Of a stretch of DNA of 64,000 bases, positions 1-8,222 are shown piece after piece. This DNA comes from Cyclobacteriaceae bacterium (GTDB taxonomy: Bacteria > Bacteroidota > Bacteroidia > Cytophagales > Cyclobacteriaceae). The position numbers were made by a program, and so were the translations under genes. The notes below the pieces were generated by a model that was given only the letters and a program-made list of their open reading frames with translations, did no database searches and was not told the origin of the DNA. Location: positions 248,001-312,000 of the forward strand of contig JAEUUG010000009.1 in the NCBI GenBank assembly GCA_016787565.1, read 5' to 3'. How positions within the stretch are numbered: the stretch's first letter is position 1; each line of letters begins with the position of its first letter.

Positions 1-3
1 GCT

Positions 4-66
4 GAAGTAATTTCTGTTTACTTCATAAAACAAAAAATGCCATCCGCACGCGGATGGCATTTTTTG
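4..66. terminator. Bidirectional rho-independent terminator plus a small stem-loop
   Basis: Bases 31-47 (caaaaaatgccatccgc) pair perfectly with 50-66 around a 2-nt loop. This gives a 17-bp stem with an A-run on one side and a T-run on the other, so it can terminate in both directions. A second small hairpin (gaagtaa / ttacttc) lies at 4-24. The element closes the minus-strand peptidase gene at 92 and probably a plus-strand gene that ends just outside or at the left edge. Confidence 0.85.
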
Positions 67-91
67 TTGCCTCTTCTGAATGATTCTTACC

Positions 92-2929
92 TTATTGAAG
101 CTTATTCCCATTCACATCCAATTCAATAACCTCATAACCTAGTCGCTGCAATCCGGGAAGAATAGCAGTCTTGTCACCCACAAGTAGAATATTCATTTTA
201 CCAGGATTGATCCATTTTGAAGCCAGTGCATTGATTTCAGCTTTGGTAATGGTGTTGACAATTTTACTTTGCTGATCAACAAAATCCGATGGCAAATCAT
301 ACTCCAGAATTTGGCCGATAAAGCCAGCCTTTTGAAAACCTGTTTCATAGCGCAAGGCATCACGCTGACCGATGGCACTGCGCATGAAGGTTAGTTCAGC
401 GTCTGTTATGCCGGCCTTCGCGTATTGTGTCAGTTCATTCATCACTTCAACCAAAGCGCTGTCGGTGGCAGCAGCTTTTATTCCGGAACTGAAGCTGAAC
501 CATCCGGTGTATTTGTCGCCTGTAAATCCACAACGTGCACCGTAGGTCCATCCCTTGTCCTCGCGCAGGTTCAGGTTAACCCGGCTGTTGAAGGCACCAC
601 CAAGTGCGTAGTTCATCAACCCAGACTTATAATATTCACCCGTTGCGTCATATTTTAAATTGGTTACGTTACCAACCCGGAATTCCGTTTGTGCAGCCTT
701 GGGAACATCTACGAGGTAGATTTTCGTTTTATCTACAACCGGAGCGGCTGCGAGTACCGGCAACTTTACTTCCTTGTTGGGAAGTTTCTGGAGGAACTCC
801 AGCTTTCCGATTACTTCATTTTGGGTTACATCACCTACCACAATAATATTCAAACCGCGAGAAGTAATGTATTGATTATAGTAGGATTCGACATCGTTTA
901 GTGAAAGATTCTTAACGCTGAATTCTGTACCAATTTCATTCAGGCCAAGAATATTTCCTTTACCATAACTGAGCACACCGGCTACATCGGTGGCAACTAC
1001 TGCTGGTTGTGACTTACGTAGTTTGAATGATTCCAACGATTGTTTCTGAATGCGCGTAAAGGCATCTTGCGTAAAGCGAGGCCGAAGCATGCGCTCCTCC
1101 AATAACACCAGTGTTTTGTCGAAGTTCTTCTTCAGCGTTTGAACTGAGACAGTAATTCCATCAAAACCACTACTGATGGATATTGAACTTCCTAACTTCT
1201 GCAATTCAATTTGCATTTGTTCTGCAGAGAAGTTTTTAGTGTCTTCGTTCATCATAGCGGCAAACATCCGGGCCAATCCGAGTTTTGATGTATCATTGGC
1301 CTGCAAGACATGACCACCCGGAATTTTAATAGAGAGCGTAACGATTGGAAGTTCTCTGCTCTCCGTGCCAATCAAACTAACACCATTATCGAGTGTCTTC
1401 TTCCAGAAAGCCGGAACTTTTACGACAGGGTTTGCACCATTACCGGGTATTTTGCTTCGATCAAAACTATCCTTTGGCTTATTGTATTTTAGTCCGGCAT
1501 AACCGTAATCCGGTGCAGCATATTTTGATTCATCAACTTTATAATTCTCCGGTGCAACTAGGTTATCCTCCTTGCCTTTCGTAACGACACTGACAATAAC
1601 CGCGGGCTTATTCTTAATGTATTGGTTGTAAACCCGAAGTACATCCTGCTTCGTAACCTTGTTATACATATCCAATAATTTACCAATCATGTTGGCATCG
1701 CCCGCCAGCGTTTGAAACTGGGCTAGCTGAAATACTTTTCCGGATACACTTTGCAGACCGTAAACGGTTTGCGCTTCGAAACTACCTTTGAACTTCGCAA
1801 TGTCATCATCGGTGATGCCGCGTGCTTCAAACGAATCCAATGCTGCATCAATATGTTTTTTCAGATCTGCCAGCGTAACACCCGGAGAAGGTGTTGCCCG
1901 GAACGTAAATTCACCCGACAATTCGGACAGGGAGCTAAAAGCCGCAGCATTCAAAGCTTTTTGTGGCTTTTCAATATGTTGATAAAAAGCAGAACTCTTT
2001 CCTTGTCCGAGAACCTGCGCCAGGCATGCCAACGCTGCCATATCAGAATGATAATTTGGAACCGTTGGATAGGTAATAGCCACCTGCGGGAGTCGTGCGT
2101 AATTATCGACCAGTGTTACAAAACGATTGCCCGACAGCACAGGGGCAGCAAGCTTCATATTTTTTACTTCAGGTCCGCGTGGTATAGAACCAAAGTATTT
2201 TTCGACCAACTTCAGCACTTCGGAAGGTTTAACATCTCCACCGATGGTAACCGTAGCATTGTTGGGTCCATACCAACGAAGGAAGAAGTTTTTTAAATCG
2301 TTAACATTAACCCGATTCAAATCTTCGATGTACCCTATGGTTAGCCAGGAATACGGGTGACCATACGGGTAAAGATTTTTAGAGGTGACTTCCGATACCA
2401 AACCATATGGCCGGTTATCATAATTCTGACCGCGTTCATTTTTGACCGTGGCACGCTGAACTTCAAATTTCTGTTGGGTAACAGCATCAAGCAGGAAACC
2501 CATCCGGTCGGCTTCCAGCCACAGCATTTTTTCCAATTGATTGCTGGGGACAGTTTCATAGTAATTCGTCCGATCGCGGTTGGTTGAACCATTTAGAGTT
2601 CCCCCGGATTCGGTTACAAGCTTAAAATGTTGTTCATCCGCAACATTATCGCTGCCTTGAAACATCATGTGTTCAAAGAAATGTGCAAAACCTGACTTTC
2701 CAATTTCTTCACGCGCAGAACCCACGTGGTAGGTAACATCGATCTGAACAATGGGATCGCTGTGATCTTCATGAATTATGACCGTCAGGCCATTTGGTAA
2801 AACATACTTCTCGTAGGGGATCACCAGTTGACTCCCCTTTTGTTCAACCTTCTCTACTCGTTTGGCTTGCGCCTGAGCCAGCACCGGTGTCACTATAACA
2901 ATGACCATCCACAGTAAAATCTTCTTCAT
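92..2929 (-). CDS. M16 family zinc metallopeptidase, two-domain (pitrilysin/insulinase-like)
   Basis: A 945-residue secreted protein with a signal peptide (residues 1-20, ending VLAQAQA). The N-terminal M16 domain carries the inverted zinc motif HxxEH at residues 83-87 (HFFEH). The distal glutamate ligand is E165 in VKNERGQ, at the usual spacing of about 78 residues. The second M16 domain (about 510-945) has lost the HxxEH motif, as is typical of the non-catalytic half that closes the clamshell. The family degrades peptides; here that would be in the periplasm. The gene stands alone, ends at the strong terminator at the left edge, and has about 290 bp of upstream DNA containing a MITE-like repeat. 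Family assignment is very secure; the substrate is unknown. Confidence 0.95.
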   Translation of the reverse strand: MKKILLWMVIVIVTPVLAQAQAKRVEKVEQKGSQLVIPYEKYVLPNGLTVIIHEDHSDPIVQIDVTYHVGSAREEIGKSGFAHFFEHMMFQGSDNVADEQHFKLVTESGGTLNGSTNRDRTNYYETVPSNQLEKMLWLEADRMGFLLDAVTQQKFEVQRATVKNERGQNYDNRPYGLVSEVTSKNLYPYGHPYSWLTIGYIEDLNRVNVNDLKNFFLRWYGPNNATVTIGGDVKPSEVLKLVEKYFGSIPRGPEVKNMKLAAPVLSGNRFVTLVDNYARLPQVAITYPTVPNYHSDMAALACLAQVLGQGKSSAFYQHIEKPQKALNAAAFSSLSELSGEFTFRATPSPGVTLADLKKHIDAALDSFEARGITDDDIAKFKGSFEAQTVYGLQSVSGKVFQLAQFQTLAGDANMIGKLLDMYNKVTKQDVLRVYNQYIKNKPAVIVSVVTKGKEDNLVAPENYKVDESKYAAPDYGYAGLKYNKPKDSFDRSKIPGNGANPVVKVPAFWKKTLDNGVSLIGTESRELPIVTLSIKIPGGHVLQANDTSKLGLARMFAAMMNEDTKNFSAEQMQIELQKLGSSISISSGFDGITVSVQTLKKNFDKTLVLLEERMLRPRFTQDAFTRIQKQSLESFKLRKSQPAVVATDVAGVLSYGKGNILGLNEIGTEFSVKNLSLNDVESYYNQYITSRGLNIIVVGDVTQNEVIGKLEFLQKLPNKEVKLPVLAAAPVVDKTKIYLVDVPKAAQTEFRVGNVTNLKYDATGEYYKSGLMNYALGGAFNSRVNLNLREDKGWTYGARCGFTGDKYTGWFSFSSGIKAAATDSALVEVMNELTQYAKAGITDAELTFMRSAIGQRDALRYETGFQKAGFIGQILEYDLPSDFVDQQSKIVNTITKAEINALASKWINPGKMNILLVGDKTAILPGLQRLGYEVIELDVNGNKLQ

Positions 2930-3068
2930 AATAGTATTTTGGTTAATGCGTACAATTCCCTTCCAGGGATTTTACGGCCTTAAACTATAGAAAATACGAC
3001 TAAAGAAATCGGGATTTTATATGAAAGGAGAATACGTTCAGCCTTCTTGGCGGAGGAAATAAAAAAAA

Positions 3069-3199
3069 AGAGGCCGTCTCAAAAGTCATCCGGTCATCGC
3101 GGCATTGACCCGCGATCCCAGATTTGATAGACAGAATAGACTCCGGCTCAAAGGCCGGAATGACATTTTCACACTACGTGACTTTTGAGACAGCCTCTT
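3069..3199. repeat. MITE-like element with 20-bp terminal inverted repeats
   Basis: The left end agaggccgtctcaaaagtca (3069-3088) is matched by the inverted right end tgacttttgagacagcctct (3179-3198) with one mismatch. The interior of about 90 bp holds smaller palindromes (tcatcgcgg..ccgcgat; ctccggctcaaaggccgg) resembling parts of the larger repeat family elsewhere in the window. It is flanked by an A-run on the left and a T-run on the right, so in RNA it would also fold as a long terminator-like hairpin between the minus-strand genes at 3223 and 2929. There is no coding capacity. A non-autonomous transposon or REP-like element is inferred. Confidence 0.7.
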
Positions 3200-3222
3200 T
3201 CCTATTTTGAAGAGGAGACAAT

Positions 3223-3897
3223 TTAATCTCCGGAATAATAAAAATCTGAATTTTTGAGTAAGCCAAAATTTAAGGAAATATAAAATACATTAACATCCAT
3301 GTTTTCATAGGGCTTGTATGGATTTCCCTGTTCATCATCTGTGCTGTAACTCTTCTTATAAAAGTTCGTCAGATAATATTTAAACTTAAGCGTTAATCCC
3401 TTCGGAAGTTGTACTCCGGCCATCAGCGAATGCGAAAAAGTTGGCGTTCGTTTACTAAACCAAACCGTGAACTTGTCCTCTTTCTCTTCGTCTACAAACG
3501 TCTTCTCTTTGTAATTAAAGGGAATCTCCAATTCATATCCACCAAAGAAAAACAAGTTATCGAGATTACCCAGTTTAACACCAAGCGGAATACCGAAGTT
3601 ATAGGTTCGGGCTTTCTTGCGCTGATTGGAATTGGGGACATCATAAATAAACCCAACGTTTCGCAGGGATAATCCTGTAAACACACCAAATTTATCTGTG
3701 TAATCAACATTAACCCAGGATTGTAGATTGAGGACAGGTGCAAATCGAATAACTGACTCCACATCAGAACCATTCATCCGAATATCAGCAAAAGAAAAAA
3801 TGATCTCACCTGAGGTTGTGGTGTAAACTCTTTTTTCCTGGCCGTTCACAAGAAGCACACACCCGACAAGTAGTAACACCAAAAACACACTTTTCAT
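3223..3897 (-). CDS. Outer-membrane beta-barrel protein (unknown)
   Basis: A 224-residue protein with a clear signal peptide (MKSVFLVLLLVGCVLLVNGQ). The rest is made of alternating hydrophobic and polar strands with aromatic residues, such as SLRNVGFIYDV, GIPLGVKLG and VNVFYISLNFGLL near the C-terminus, as expected for a small outer-membrane barrel. It contains no catalytic motif. It is the last gene of a five-gene minus-strand run (6308 down to 3223) with gaps of only 18-33 bp, so it is probably cotranscribed with the other envelope proteins there. The function is unknown. A barrel fold is likely, but the family is not recognised with certainty. Confidence 0.8.
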   Translation of the reverse strand: MKSVFLVLLLVGCVLLVNGQEKRVYTTTSGEIIFSFADIRMNGSDVESVIRFAPVLNLQSWVNVDYTDKFGVFTGLSLRNVGFIYDVPNSNQRKKARTYNFGIPLGVKLGNLDNLFFFGGYELEIPFNYKEKTFVDEEKEDKFTVWFSKRTPTFSHSLMAGVQLPKGLTLKFKYYLTNFYKKSYSTDDEQGNPYKPYENMDVNVFYISLNFGLLKNSDFYYSGD

Positions 3898-3915
3898 AAT
3901 CGACTTACCTGGTGT

Positions 3916-4398
3916 TTATTTTTCGCCCACTAATGGAAGGTTGTTGTATAATTCTGTCTGAACGGCCACGCTCATATATTCCTCCAATTGAATAAAGGCA
4001 GCTGCTTTTGTTGCCCCCAGACTTTTCTTTACTTGTTTGTAATACTTGACTTGTTTGTAATACTTGGCTCTGAGCGCCAGTTCATCCTTTTTTATTTTCA
4101 GCGATTTGGTAAACAGTTCATCCGCTTGTTCATCTGTAAGATTAATATATTGCTCAATATACTTGTTGATCAAATTGTAACGCTCCGTTCCAATTTTTGT
4201 GCGTTCAGCCTCGTACACATCATAGATAGGCCAGAACTTAGTTGCATCGGCATCCTGCAGATTCAAAAATCCCGCTACAAGCGCTTTTTTCTCAGTCTTA
4301 AATACTTCACGGATAACTTCAAATTCAGAACGCGCAGATTGTGCCCATGTAGTGGAAGCAATGCCCAGTGCCAGCAAGAAAATAGATAGTTTTTTCAT
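3916..4398 (-). CDS. Periplasmic helical protein, Spy/CpxP-like
   Basis: A 160-residue protein with signal peptide MKKLSIFLLALGIASTTWAQ. The mature part is almost entirely charged amphipathic helix. It includes a segment FWPIYDVYEAERTKIG and a helix-rich middle (YNLINKYIEQYINLTDEQ, then ELFTKSLKIKKDEL). This pattern is typical of Bacteroidota proteins related to the periplasmic chaperone/stress group Spy/CpxP, though similarity is judged by eye only. An in-frame 18-bp tandem duplication (4031-4066) gives KYYKQVKYYKQV in the last third. The gene is inside the envelope operon 6308-3223, consistent with a folding or stress role, which is inference. Confidence 0.75.
   Translation of the reverse strand: MKKLSIFLLALGIASTTWAQSARSEFEVIREVFKTEKKALVAGFLNLQDADATKFWPIYDVYEAERTKIGTERYNLINKYIEQYINLTDEQADELFTKSLKIKKDELALRAKYYKQVKYYKQVKKSLGATKAAAFIQLEEYMSVAVQTELYNNLPLVGEK
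4031..4066. repeat. 18-bp perfect tandem duplication inside a gene
   Basis: acttgtttgtaatacttg occurs at 4031-4048 and again, identical, at 4049-4066. The duplication is in frame on the minus strand and adds six residues (YYKQVK) to a predicted long helix of the 160-residue periplasmic protein. Perfect identity suggests a recent slippage event. Confidence 0.95.
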
Positions 4399-4431
4399 GG
4401 TAAAAATATAGTTGTTAAAATGTAATGAAGT

Positions 4432-5022
4432 TTATTTTTTAAATACAAAGCCTACGTTGAATGTGAAATAATTTTGGGCATCCAGATCATCGGTTTTGAA
4501 ACCAGTAAAATATTTACCAACGAGGATGATATCCAATCCCGGATTGGCATTCACGCGAATACCCGCCTCAGGCCTCAGGGCGAAATGCCAGACATTCGTT
4601 TCAAGTGTATACAGGTTCATGTCTGTGTTTCGTTGGTCGTAGATCGTACCAATGCCAAGGCCTACAAAAGGGTTAATGTGTTCATCCGGCTTCAGGTAGT
4701 AATCTACAGCCACAATGATGGGAAGCATGTTGATATACCGATACTGTACGCCTGTTAACGTTTGCGTACCACTGGTGTAGGAGTCATAGGGTCTGCGTTC
4801 ATAGAAAACATTCCAACCTACCTCGGCACCAACGCCAATGTTAGGGTTTACCATTTGCCTGAATTCCAGGGCTGCACCCCGAAAGCTGGCATTGTTCACG
4901 TAATCTTTTGTATCACCACTTCCAAAACCCATGGAATACTGAACGGAAAAAAAGCTTTGCGCACTGGCTGCTGTTGTCAACAGAAAAACCAGCGAGAATA
5001 TGATATAGATTATCTTTTTCAT
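4432..5022 (-). CDS. Outer-membrane beta-barrel protein (OmpX/opacity-like size)
   Basis: A 196-residue protein with signal peptide MKKIIYIIFSLVFLLTTAASAQ and an eight-strand-sized mature domain with alternating strands: FFSVQYSMGFGSG, GVGAEVGWNVFYERR, INPFVGLGIGTIYD, and a C-terminal FNVGFVFKK. The YYLKPDEHINPFVGLGIG segment is typical of the outer-membrane protein beta-barrel domain family common in Bacteroidota. It has no enzymatic motif and is part of the five-gene minus-strand envelope operon. Role unknown. Confidence 0.85.
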   Translation of the reverse strand: MKKIIYIIFSLVFLLTTAASAQSFFSVQYSMGFGSGDTKDYVNNASFRGAALEFRQMVNPNIGVGAEVGWNVFYERRPYDSYTSGTQTLTGVQYRYINMLPIIVAVDYYLKPDEHINPFVGLGIGTIYDQRNTDMNLYTLETNVWHFALRPEAGIRVNANPGLDIILVGKYFTGFKTDDLDAQNYFTFNVGFVFKK

Positions 5023-5048
5023 AAGATGTCAAATTTTTTAGCCGAAGA

Positions 5049-5666
5049 TTAATTTGTTTTCAGGTAAGGTGATTGTGTAAAGGCCTGATCGATACCTTTG
5101 AAAACACGATCTCCATCATAGGAACCAGAAAGCAAACCATTGATAGCAGCCGTCCAGGCAATCTTAGTTGATCCATCGGTGCTTTCATCATTCAAATCGT
5201 TGATGGTCATCACCAACGTTCCTGTGGTGTATGATGTTGTCACCGGATAAGGATAATACCAATAGCCACCACAGTAGTAGGGATAGTACCAGCACCAATA
5301 ATCTCCATAGTAATAATAGATGGTGGTATTCGTCCACGTAGCAGGCAATAGTTGTATATCAGCATCCTCAGGATCTTCAACCTGTGTCCAGCCTAATTGC
5401 TGCATATTGGTTCGAATCCTATTCAGTATCTGTGTATTGTAGGGTTCCTTAACATACTCCGGATCTTCCCCTTCTACCAGGTTACCGGTTATTTTCACAA
5501 TTTTATCGGGCATTGAAAAGGTACCCTTGCTCGCAAAATTATAGTCCTTGTCGTAATTTGAATATACAATGTCAAGTTCTTCATAGTAATCAGGCCCGCC
5601 CGGGAAACAACCCCACAGCAACCCGAACGCTACTAACGCTGCCGATGAAAAAAATTTACGTTTCAT
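5049..5666 (-). CDS. DUF4136-type lipoprotein
   Basis: A 205-residue protein whose N-terminus (MKRKFFSSAALVAFGLLWGC) is a lipoprotein signal with cysteine 20 in a WGC lipobox. The mature part has the DUF4136 pattern: YSNYDKDYNFASKGTFSMPDKIV, then a helix containing IRTNMQQLGWTQVEDPEDADIQLLP, a Tyr/Trp-rich insertion (YYYYGDYWCWYYPYYCGGYWYY, broken here for brevity), and a second strand set with TLVMTINDLN. A second, diverged DUF4136 lipoprotein is encoded on the other strand at 6559. These proteins are widespread periplasm-facing lipoproteins of unknown function. It sits in the middle of the envelope operon. Confidence 0.85.
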   Translation of the reverse strand: MKRKFFSSAALVAFGLLWGCFPGGPDYYEELDIVYSNYDKDYNFASKGTFSMPDKIVKITGNLVEGEDPEYVKEPYNTQILNRIRTNMQQLGWTQVEDPEDADIQLLPATWTNTTIYYYYGDYWCWYYPYYCGGYWYYPYPVTTSYTTGTLVMTINDLNDESTDGSTKIAWTAAINGLLSGSYDGDRVFKGIDQAFTQSPYLKTN

Positions 5667-5687
5667 ATTGATAAAGATTTAAGTGTT

Positions 5688-6308
5688 CTAGTTATTTAAT
5701 TTAATCTCAACGCCACCCGTGAATCCGAACTGTGTAGCAGACGATGAAGTAGAAACACCACTTCCACAGCCACCAGATCCACAGCCCACAGCTAAGCCCA
5801 CGCCCTGAACGGGAACCATCAATTGTGATTGGAGAACAATGCCAACTCGTTCATTTGCATGAAAGATTAAACCTAACTTACCCCCTATCGCAAAACGCCA
5901 CTCGTCTGAATAGGTTTCTTTGGGAGAAAGTATAGCTGCTCCCATCATGATGCCACCGTAGGGTGCTACTTTGGCAGAGAAACTCGGACTGTGACTGGCA
6001 CCGAGCATAATATAGTTGACACTTCCATCGATTTTGATTTCCTTAGTAATGGCTGAACTGTAATCAACAGCATCAAAGGTTGTTCCCTGCCAGCTATAGG
6101 TGAGATCGATAGACATCTGATCTGATTTCTCAAAACTCAGCATGCCACCATAATGCGCACCATCCCGGATAATCAGATCACCATAATAGCCGTATACCTT
6201 ATCCTGAAAGGTGTATCCACCGAAGGCTGTTAGTTTAAGTCCGCCTTGACCAAACGAAGGCAAAGTAAAGGCTATTAGCATCAATAATAGAGTGTATTTT
6301 TTTTCCAT
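5688..6308 (-). CDS. Outer-membrane beta-barrel protein, first gene of the envelope operon
   Basis: A 206-residue protein with signal peptide MEKKYTLLLMLIAFTLPSFGQ. Strand-like segments include LKLTAFGGYTFQDKVYGYYG, QMSIDLTYSWQG, RFAIGGKLGLIFHAN and the C-terminal QFGFTGGVEIKLNN. A Gly/Ser/Cys-rich loop (GCGSGGCGSG) occurs near residue 180. The family is not recognised. As the most upstream gene of the run to 3223, its promoter region (6309-6450) holds a perfect -7-like box and a Crp/Fnr-like palindrome, listed separately. Confidence 0.82.
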   Translation of the reverse strand: MEKKYTLLLMLIAFTLPSFGQGGLKLTAFGGYTFQDKVYGYYGDLIIRDGAHYGGMLSFEKSDQMSIDLTYSWQGTTFDAVDYSSAITKEIKIDGSVNYIMLGASHSPSFSAKVAPYGGIMMGAAILSPKETYSDEWRFAIGGKLGLIFHANERVGIVLQSQLMVPVQGVGLAVGCGSGGCGSGVSTSSSATQFGFTGGVEIKLNN

Positions 6309-6383
6309 TGAGATTAAAATGTTTATGCTAAATATTTAATCAAAGCTAGTGGATAAACTTAATCTTCTGCAAAATAGAGTAAA

Positions 6384-6391
6384 CAAATTTA
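6384..6391 (-). promoter_or_regulatory. Candidate -7 promoter box TAAATTTG for the minus-strand envelope operon
   Basis: Read on the minus strand, 6391-6384 is TAAATTTG, a full match to the Bacteroidota -7 consensus TAnnTTTG. It lies about 75 bp upstream of the start at 6308. No clear -33 element was identified, so confidence is moderate. Confidence 0.5.
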
Positions 6392-6421
6392 GTTATCCAT
6401 GATTTCTGATTTCAGAAACAG

Positions 6422-6435
6422 ATGACAAAAATCAT
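6422..6435. promoter_or_regulatory. Crp/Fnr-like palindrome ATGAC-AAAA-ATCAT
   Basis: Two 5-bp half-sites separated by 4 bp, matching ATGAY-N4-RTCAT. It lies between the divergent starts at 6308 (minus) and 6559 (plus), and a partly overlapping second half-site follows (atgatcat, 6434-6441). It is one of six strict and three near-consensus sites in promoter regions of this window. Confidence 0.6.
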
Positions 6436-6558
6436 GATCATTGTATGGAAAAAAAATGTTCATACTATTAAAAACAACAAACTGTTTTTCGTTCCTTTGA
6501 TGAAAGATTCTCCTCTAAACGTTTCCGTCTAGAAGTGGTAAAACAACCCATACAAATT

Positions 6559-7098
6559 ATGAAAAGACAAATTGCTTTATTTATTACCGGCATATGGCTG
6601 GTATCATGCGCTTCTGTTCAAGTGTCGAGCGACTTTGACAGTCAGGTAGATTTCACCAAATTCAAAACGTATGCATTGACGCAAGAGTCATTACAAATTC
6701 CAGTTGAGCAATTGAACCGTGATCGGATAATCCGGGCAATTGAAACAGAACTTGCGGCCAAGGGATTCACGAAGGCTGAAAGCCCGGATGTATTGATTGA
6801 CGTACATGTTAAAGCGGAAGAAAAGATGGAAGCCACAGCCACCAATACCGGAGGCTATGGTTATGGTTATGGACGATACGGTTATGGAGGAGGTTTCTCC
6901 ACTACGCGGATTGACTATAATAAGTATACTGAAGGATCGCTGTTTATCAATATGGTCGATCGTAGTGTAGAGAAAGTAGTATGGCAGGGACGTGGTACCA
7001 AAACTATCGATGAAAATGCGAGTGCTAAAAAGAGGGAAGAAAATATCAACTATGCCGTGAAGCAAATTTTCATGCAATACCCGCCTAAGAAGAAATAG
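6559..7098 (+). CDS. DUF4136-type lipoprotein
   Basis: A 179-residue lipoprotein. The ATG at 6559 (MKRQIALFITGIWLVSCASV) is preferred over an upstream non-ATG start at 6535 because it places the lipobox VSC at residues 15-17 directly after a normal hydrophobic core. The mature part shows the DUF4136 signature VDFTKFKTYAL, then LAAKGFTKAESPDVLIDVHV, a Gly/Tyr-rich loop (GGYGYGYGRYGYGGGF), and the closing strand and helix containing KVVWQGRGTKTI and VKQIFMQYPPKKK. It is a paralogue of the lipoprotein at 5049 and is transcribed divergently from the envelope operon. Function unknown. It is followed by a strong terminator. Confidence 0.9.
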   Translation: MKRQIALFITGIWLVSCASVQVSSDFDSQVDFTKFKTYALTQESLQIPVEQLNRDRIIRAIETELAAKGFTKAESPDVLIDVHVKAEEKMEATATNTGGYGYGYGRYGYGGGFSTTRIDYNKYTEGSLFINMVDRSVEKVVWQGRGTKTIDENASAKKREENINYAVKQIFMQYPPKKK

Positions 7099-7118
7099 GA
7101 TCTTTGGAATCTCTTATT

Positions 7119-7152
7119 AAAAATAGCCCGTTCCTGCGATCGGGCTATTTTT
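7119..7152 (+). terminator. Rho-independent terminator
   Basis: aaaaatagcccg (7119-7130) pairs with cgggctattttt (7141-7152) around a 10-nt loop, followed by T-rich DNA. It is about 20 bp after the DUF4136 stop codon and sits between convergent genes. Confidence 0.85.
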
Positions 7153-7290
7153 ATGATATCGTAAGTTTAGTACTTGCTTCCACGGTCGGAATAGCAGGTT
7201 ATCCGCCAGTCCCTACCTGCTTTACCATGAGATCGCGGGATATGCAAAAACCTGTCTCGCTTCCGGCCGCGATGATTGAGACGTCCGGTA

Positions 7291-8193
7291 TCACTTTTTA
7301 TCGCAACGCTCACTATACCCTACAAAGTGACGTATGCCGTTGGCAAACACTTTTTCGTTATCAATGAAAAGCTCAATTTTCGCTTCCGGAGCTTTTGTAA
7401 ACTTAAGTACCAGCATTGTGCGCTGACCGGGCGCAACGGACCATGTACCGGTTTTATTTCCCTGGTATTCTTTAATATCCTCTTTCAGCAATCCTTTTCG
7501 TTTGATGTTCGAATAGAATGTTCCATCGGTACAAAAGTGAACTTCGTTCAGCTTCTCCTTTTTTTGTGCAGATTCGATGGACATCAGCATATGTCCTTCC
7601 AGAAATCCTTTCCAGTCAAAACCTTCATAAATGGATATATTCTTTGGTTCGGAAAGGACAGTCTGATCCACAAAATATTGAAAATCCTTTTTGGCCAATT
7701 CAAACGTTGTTGGTTCTCCCAGTAACAGGTAGACAATGGACACACCAAAAGAGCTACACCTGGCTTCTGCATAAATCATTCTGCCCTGGCTATTCGTGCT
7801 TCCTGCAAGTTCACCGTTTGCAGTGATTATTTCACCGCGGTTACCAATCGGTCCGGAAGCTTTTAACCTGATATTACTTCCCATATCTGCGCCCTCTATC
7901 CACCGCTTTTTCAAACGTTCGGCATCATCATTTTCAATGCCCCACACATAGATTTCACCCGCTACTGCCTTTCGGGGAGTCAGTAAGAAAGTCTCTGTAT
8001 CCCGTGGCAGCGATCCCTCCCAGCCTTCCGGTATCTTGCTTTCAAAACCAAACCGGGGTGCCTGCACCACTGCGCCAGGTTCATATAGTTCACCTGGCTT
8101 CATTCTGTTTTTCTTTTGTGCACGCAGCGAAGTACTGCTCAAAAGAAAGACTCCAACAACAAGTAACATCAACAGGGAAGAATAATTTTTCAT
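7291..8193 (-). CDS. Secreted protein of unknown function
   Basis: A 300-residue protein with signal peptide MKNYSSLLMLLVVGVFLLSS (cleavage probably after LRAQ). The mature N-terminal half has a PsbP/MOG1-like feel, with PRFGFESKIPEGWEG, FLLTPRKA, then a long strand-helix segment to about residue 175. The C-terminal half resembles a small lipocalin-like sheet (EVHFCTDGTFYSNI, GNKTGTWSV, TMLVLKFTKAPEAKIELFID). These fold guesses rest only on the pattern. There is no catalytic motif. It is followed on the same strand, 29 bp upstream, by another barrel gene (8223-8969), so the two may share a transcript. Confidence 0.75.
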   Translation of the reverse strand: MKNYSSLLMLLVVGVFLLSSTSLRAQKKNRMKPGELYEPGAVVQAPRFGFESKIPEGWEGSLPRDTETFLLTPRKAVAGEIYVWGIENDDAERLKKRWIEGADMGSNIRLKASGPIGNRGEIITANGELAGSTNSQGRMIYAEARCSSFGVSIVYLLLGEPTTFELAKKDFQYFVDQTVLSEPKNISIYEGFDWKGFLEGHMLMSIESAQKKEKLNEVHFCTDGTFYSNIKRKGLLKEDIKEYQGNKTGTWSVAPGQRTMLVLKFTKAPEAKIELFIDNEKVFANGIRHFVGYSERCDKK

Positions 8194-8222
8194 GATAGAA
8201 AGGATATCGAACTATGAATACA

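Noticed and set aside
1751..2296. 181-residue plus-strand ORF opposite the M16 peptidase
   Set aside because: It is a shadow of a long, motif-verified gene on the other strand and has a Cys/Arg-rich non-protein-like composition.
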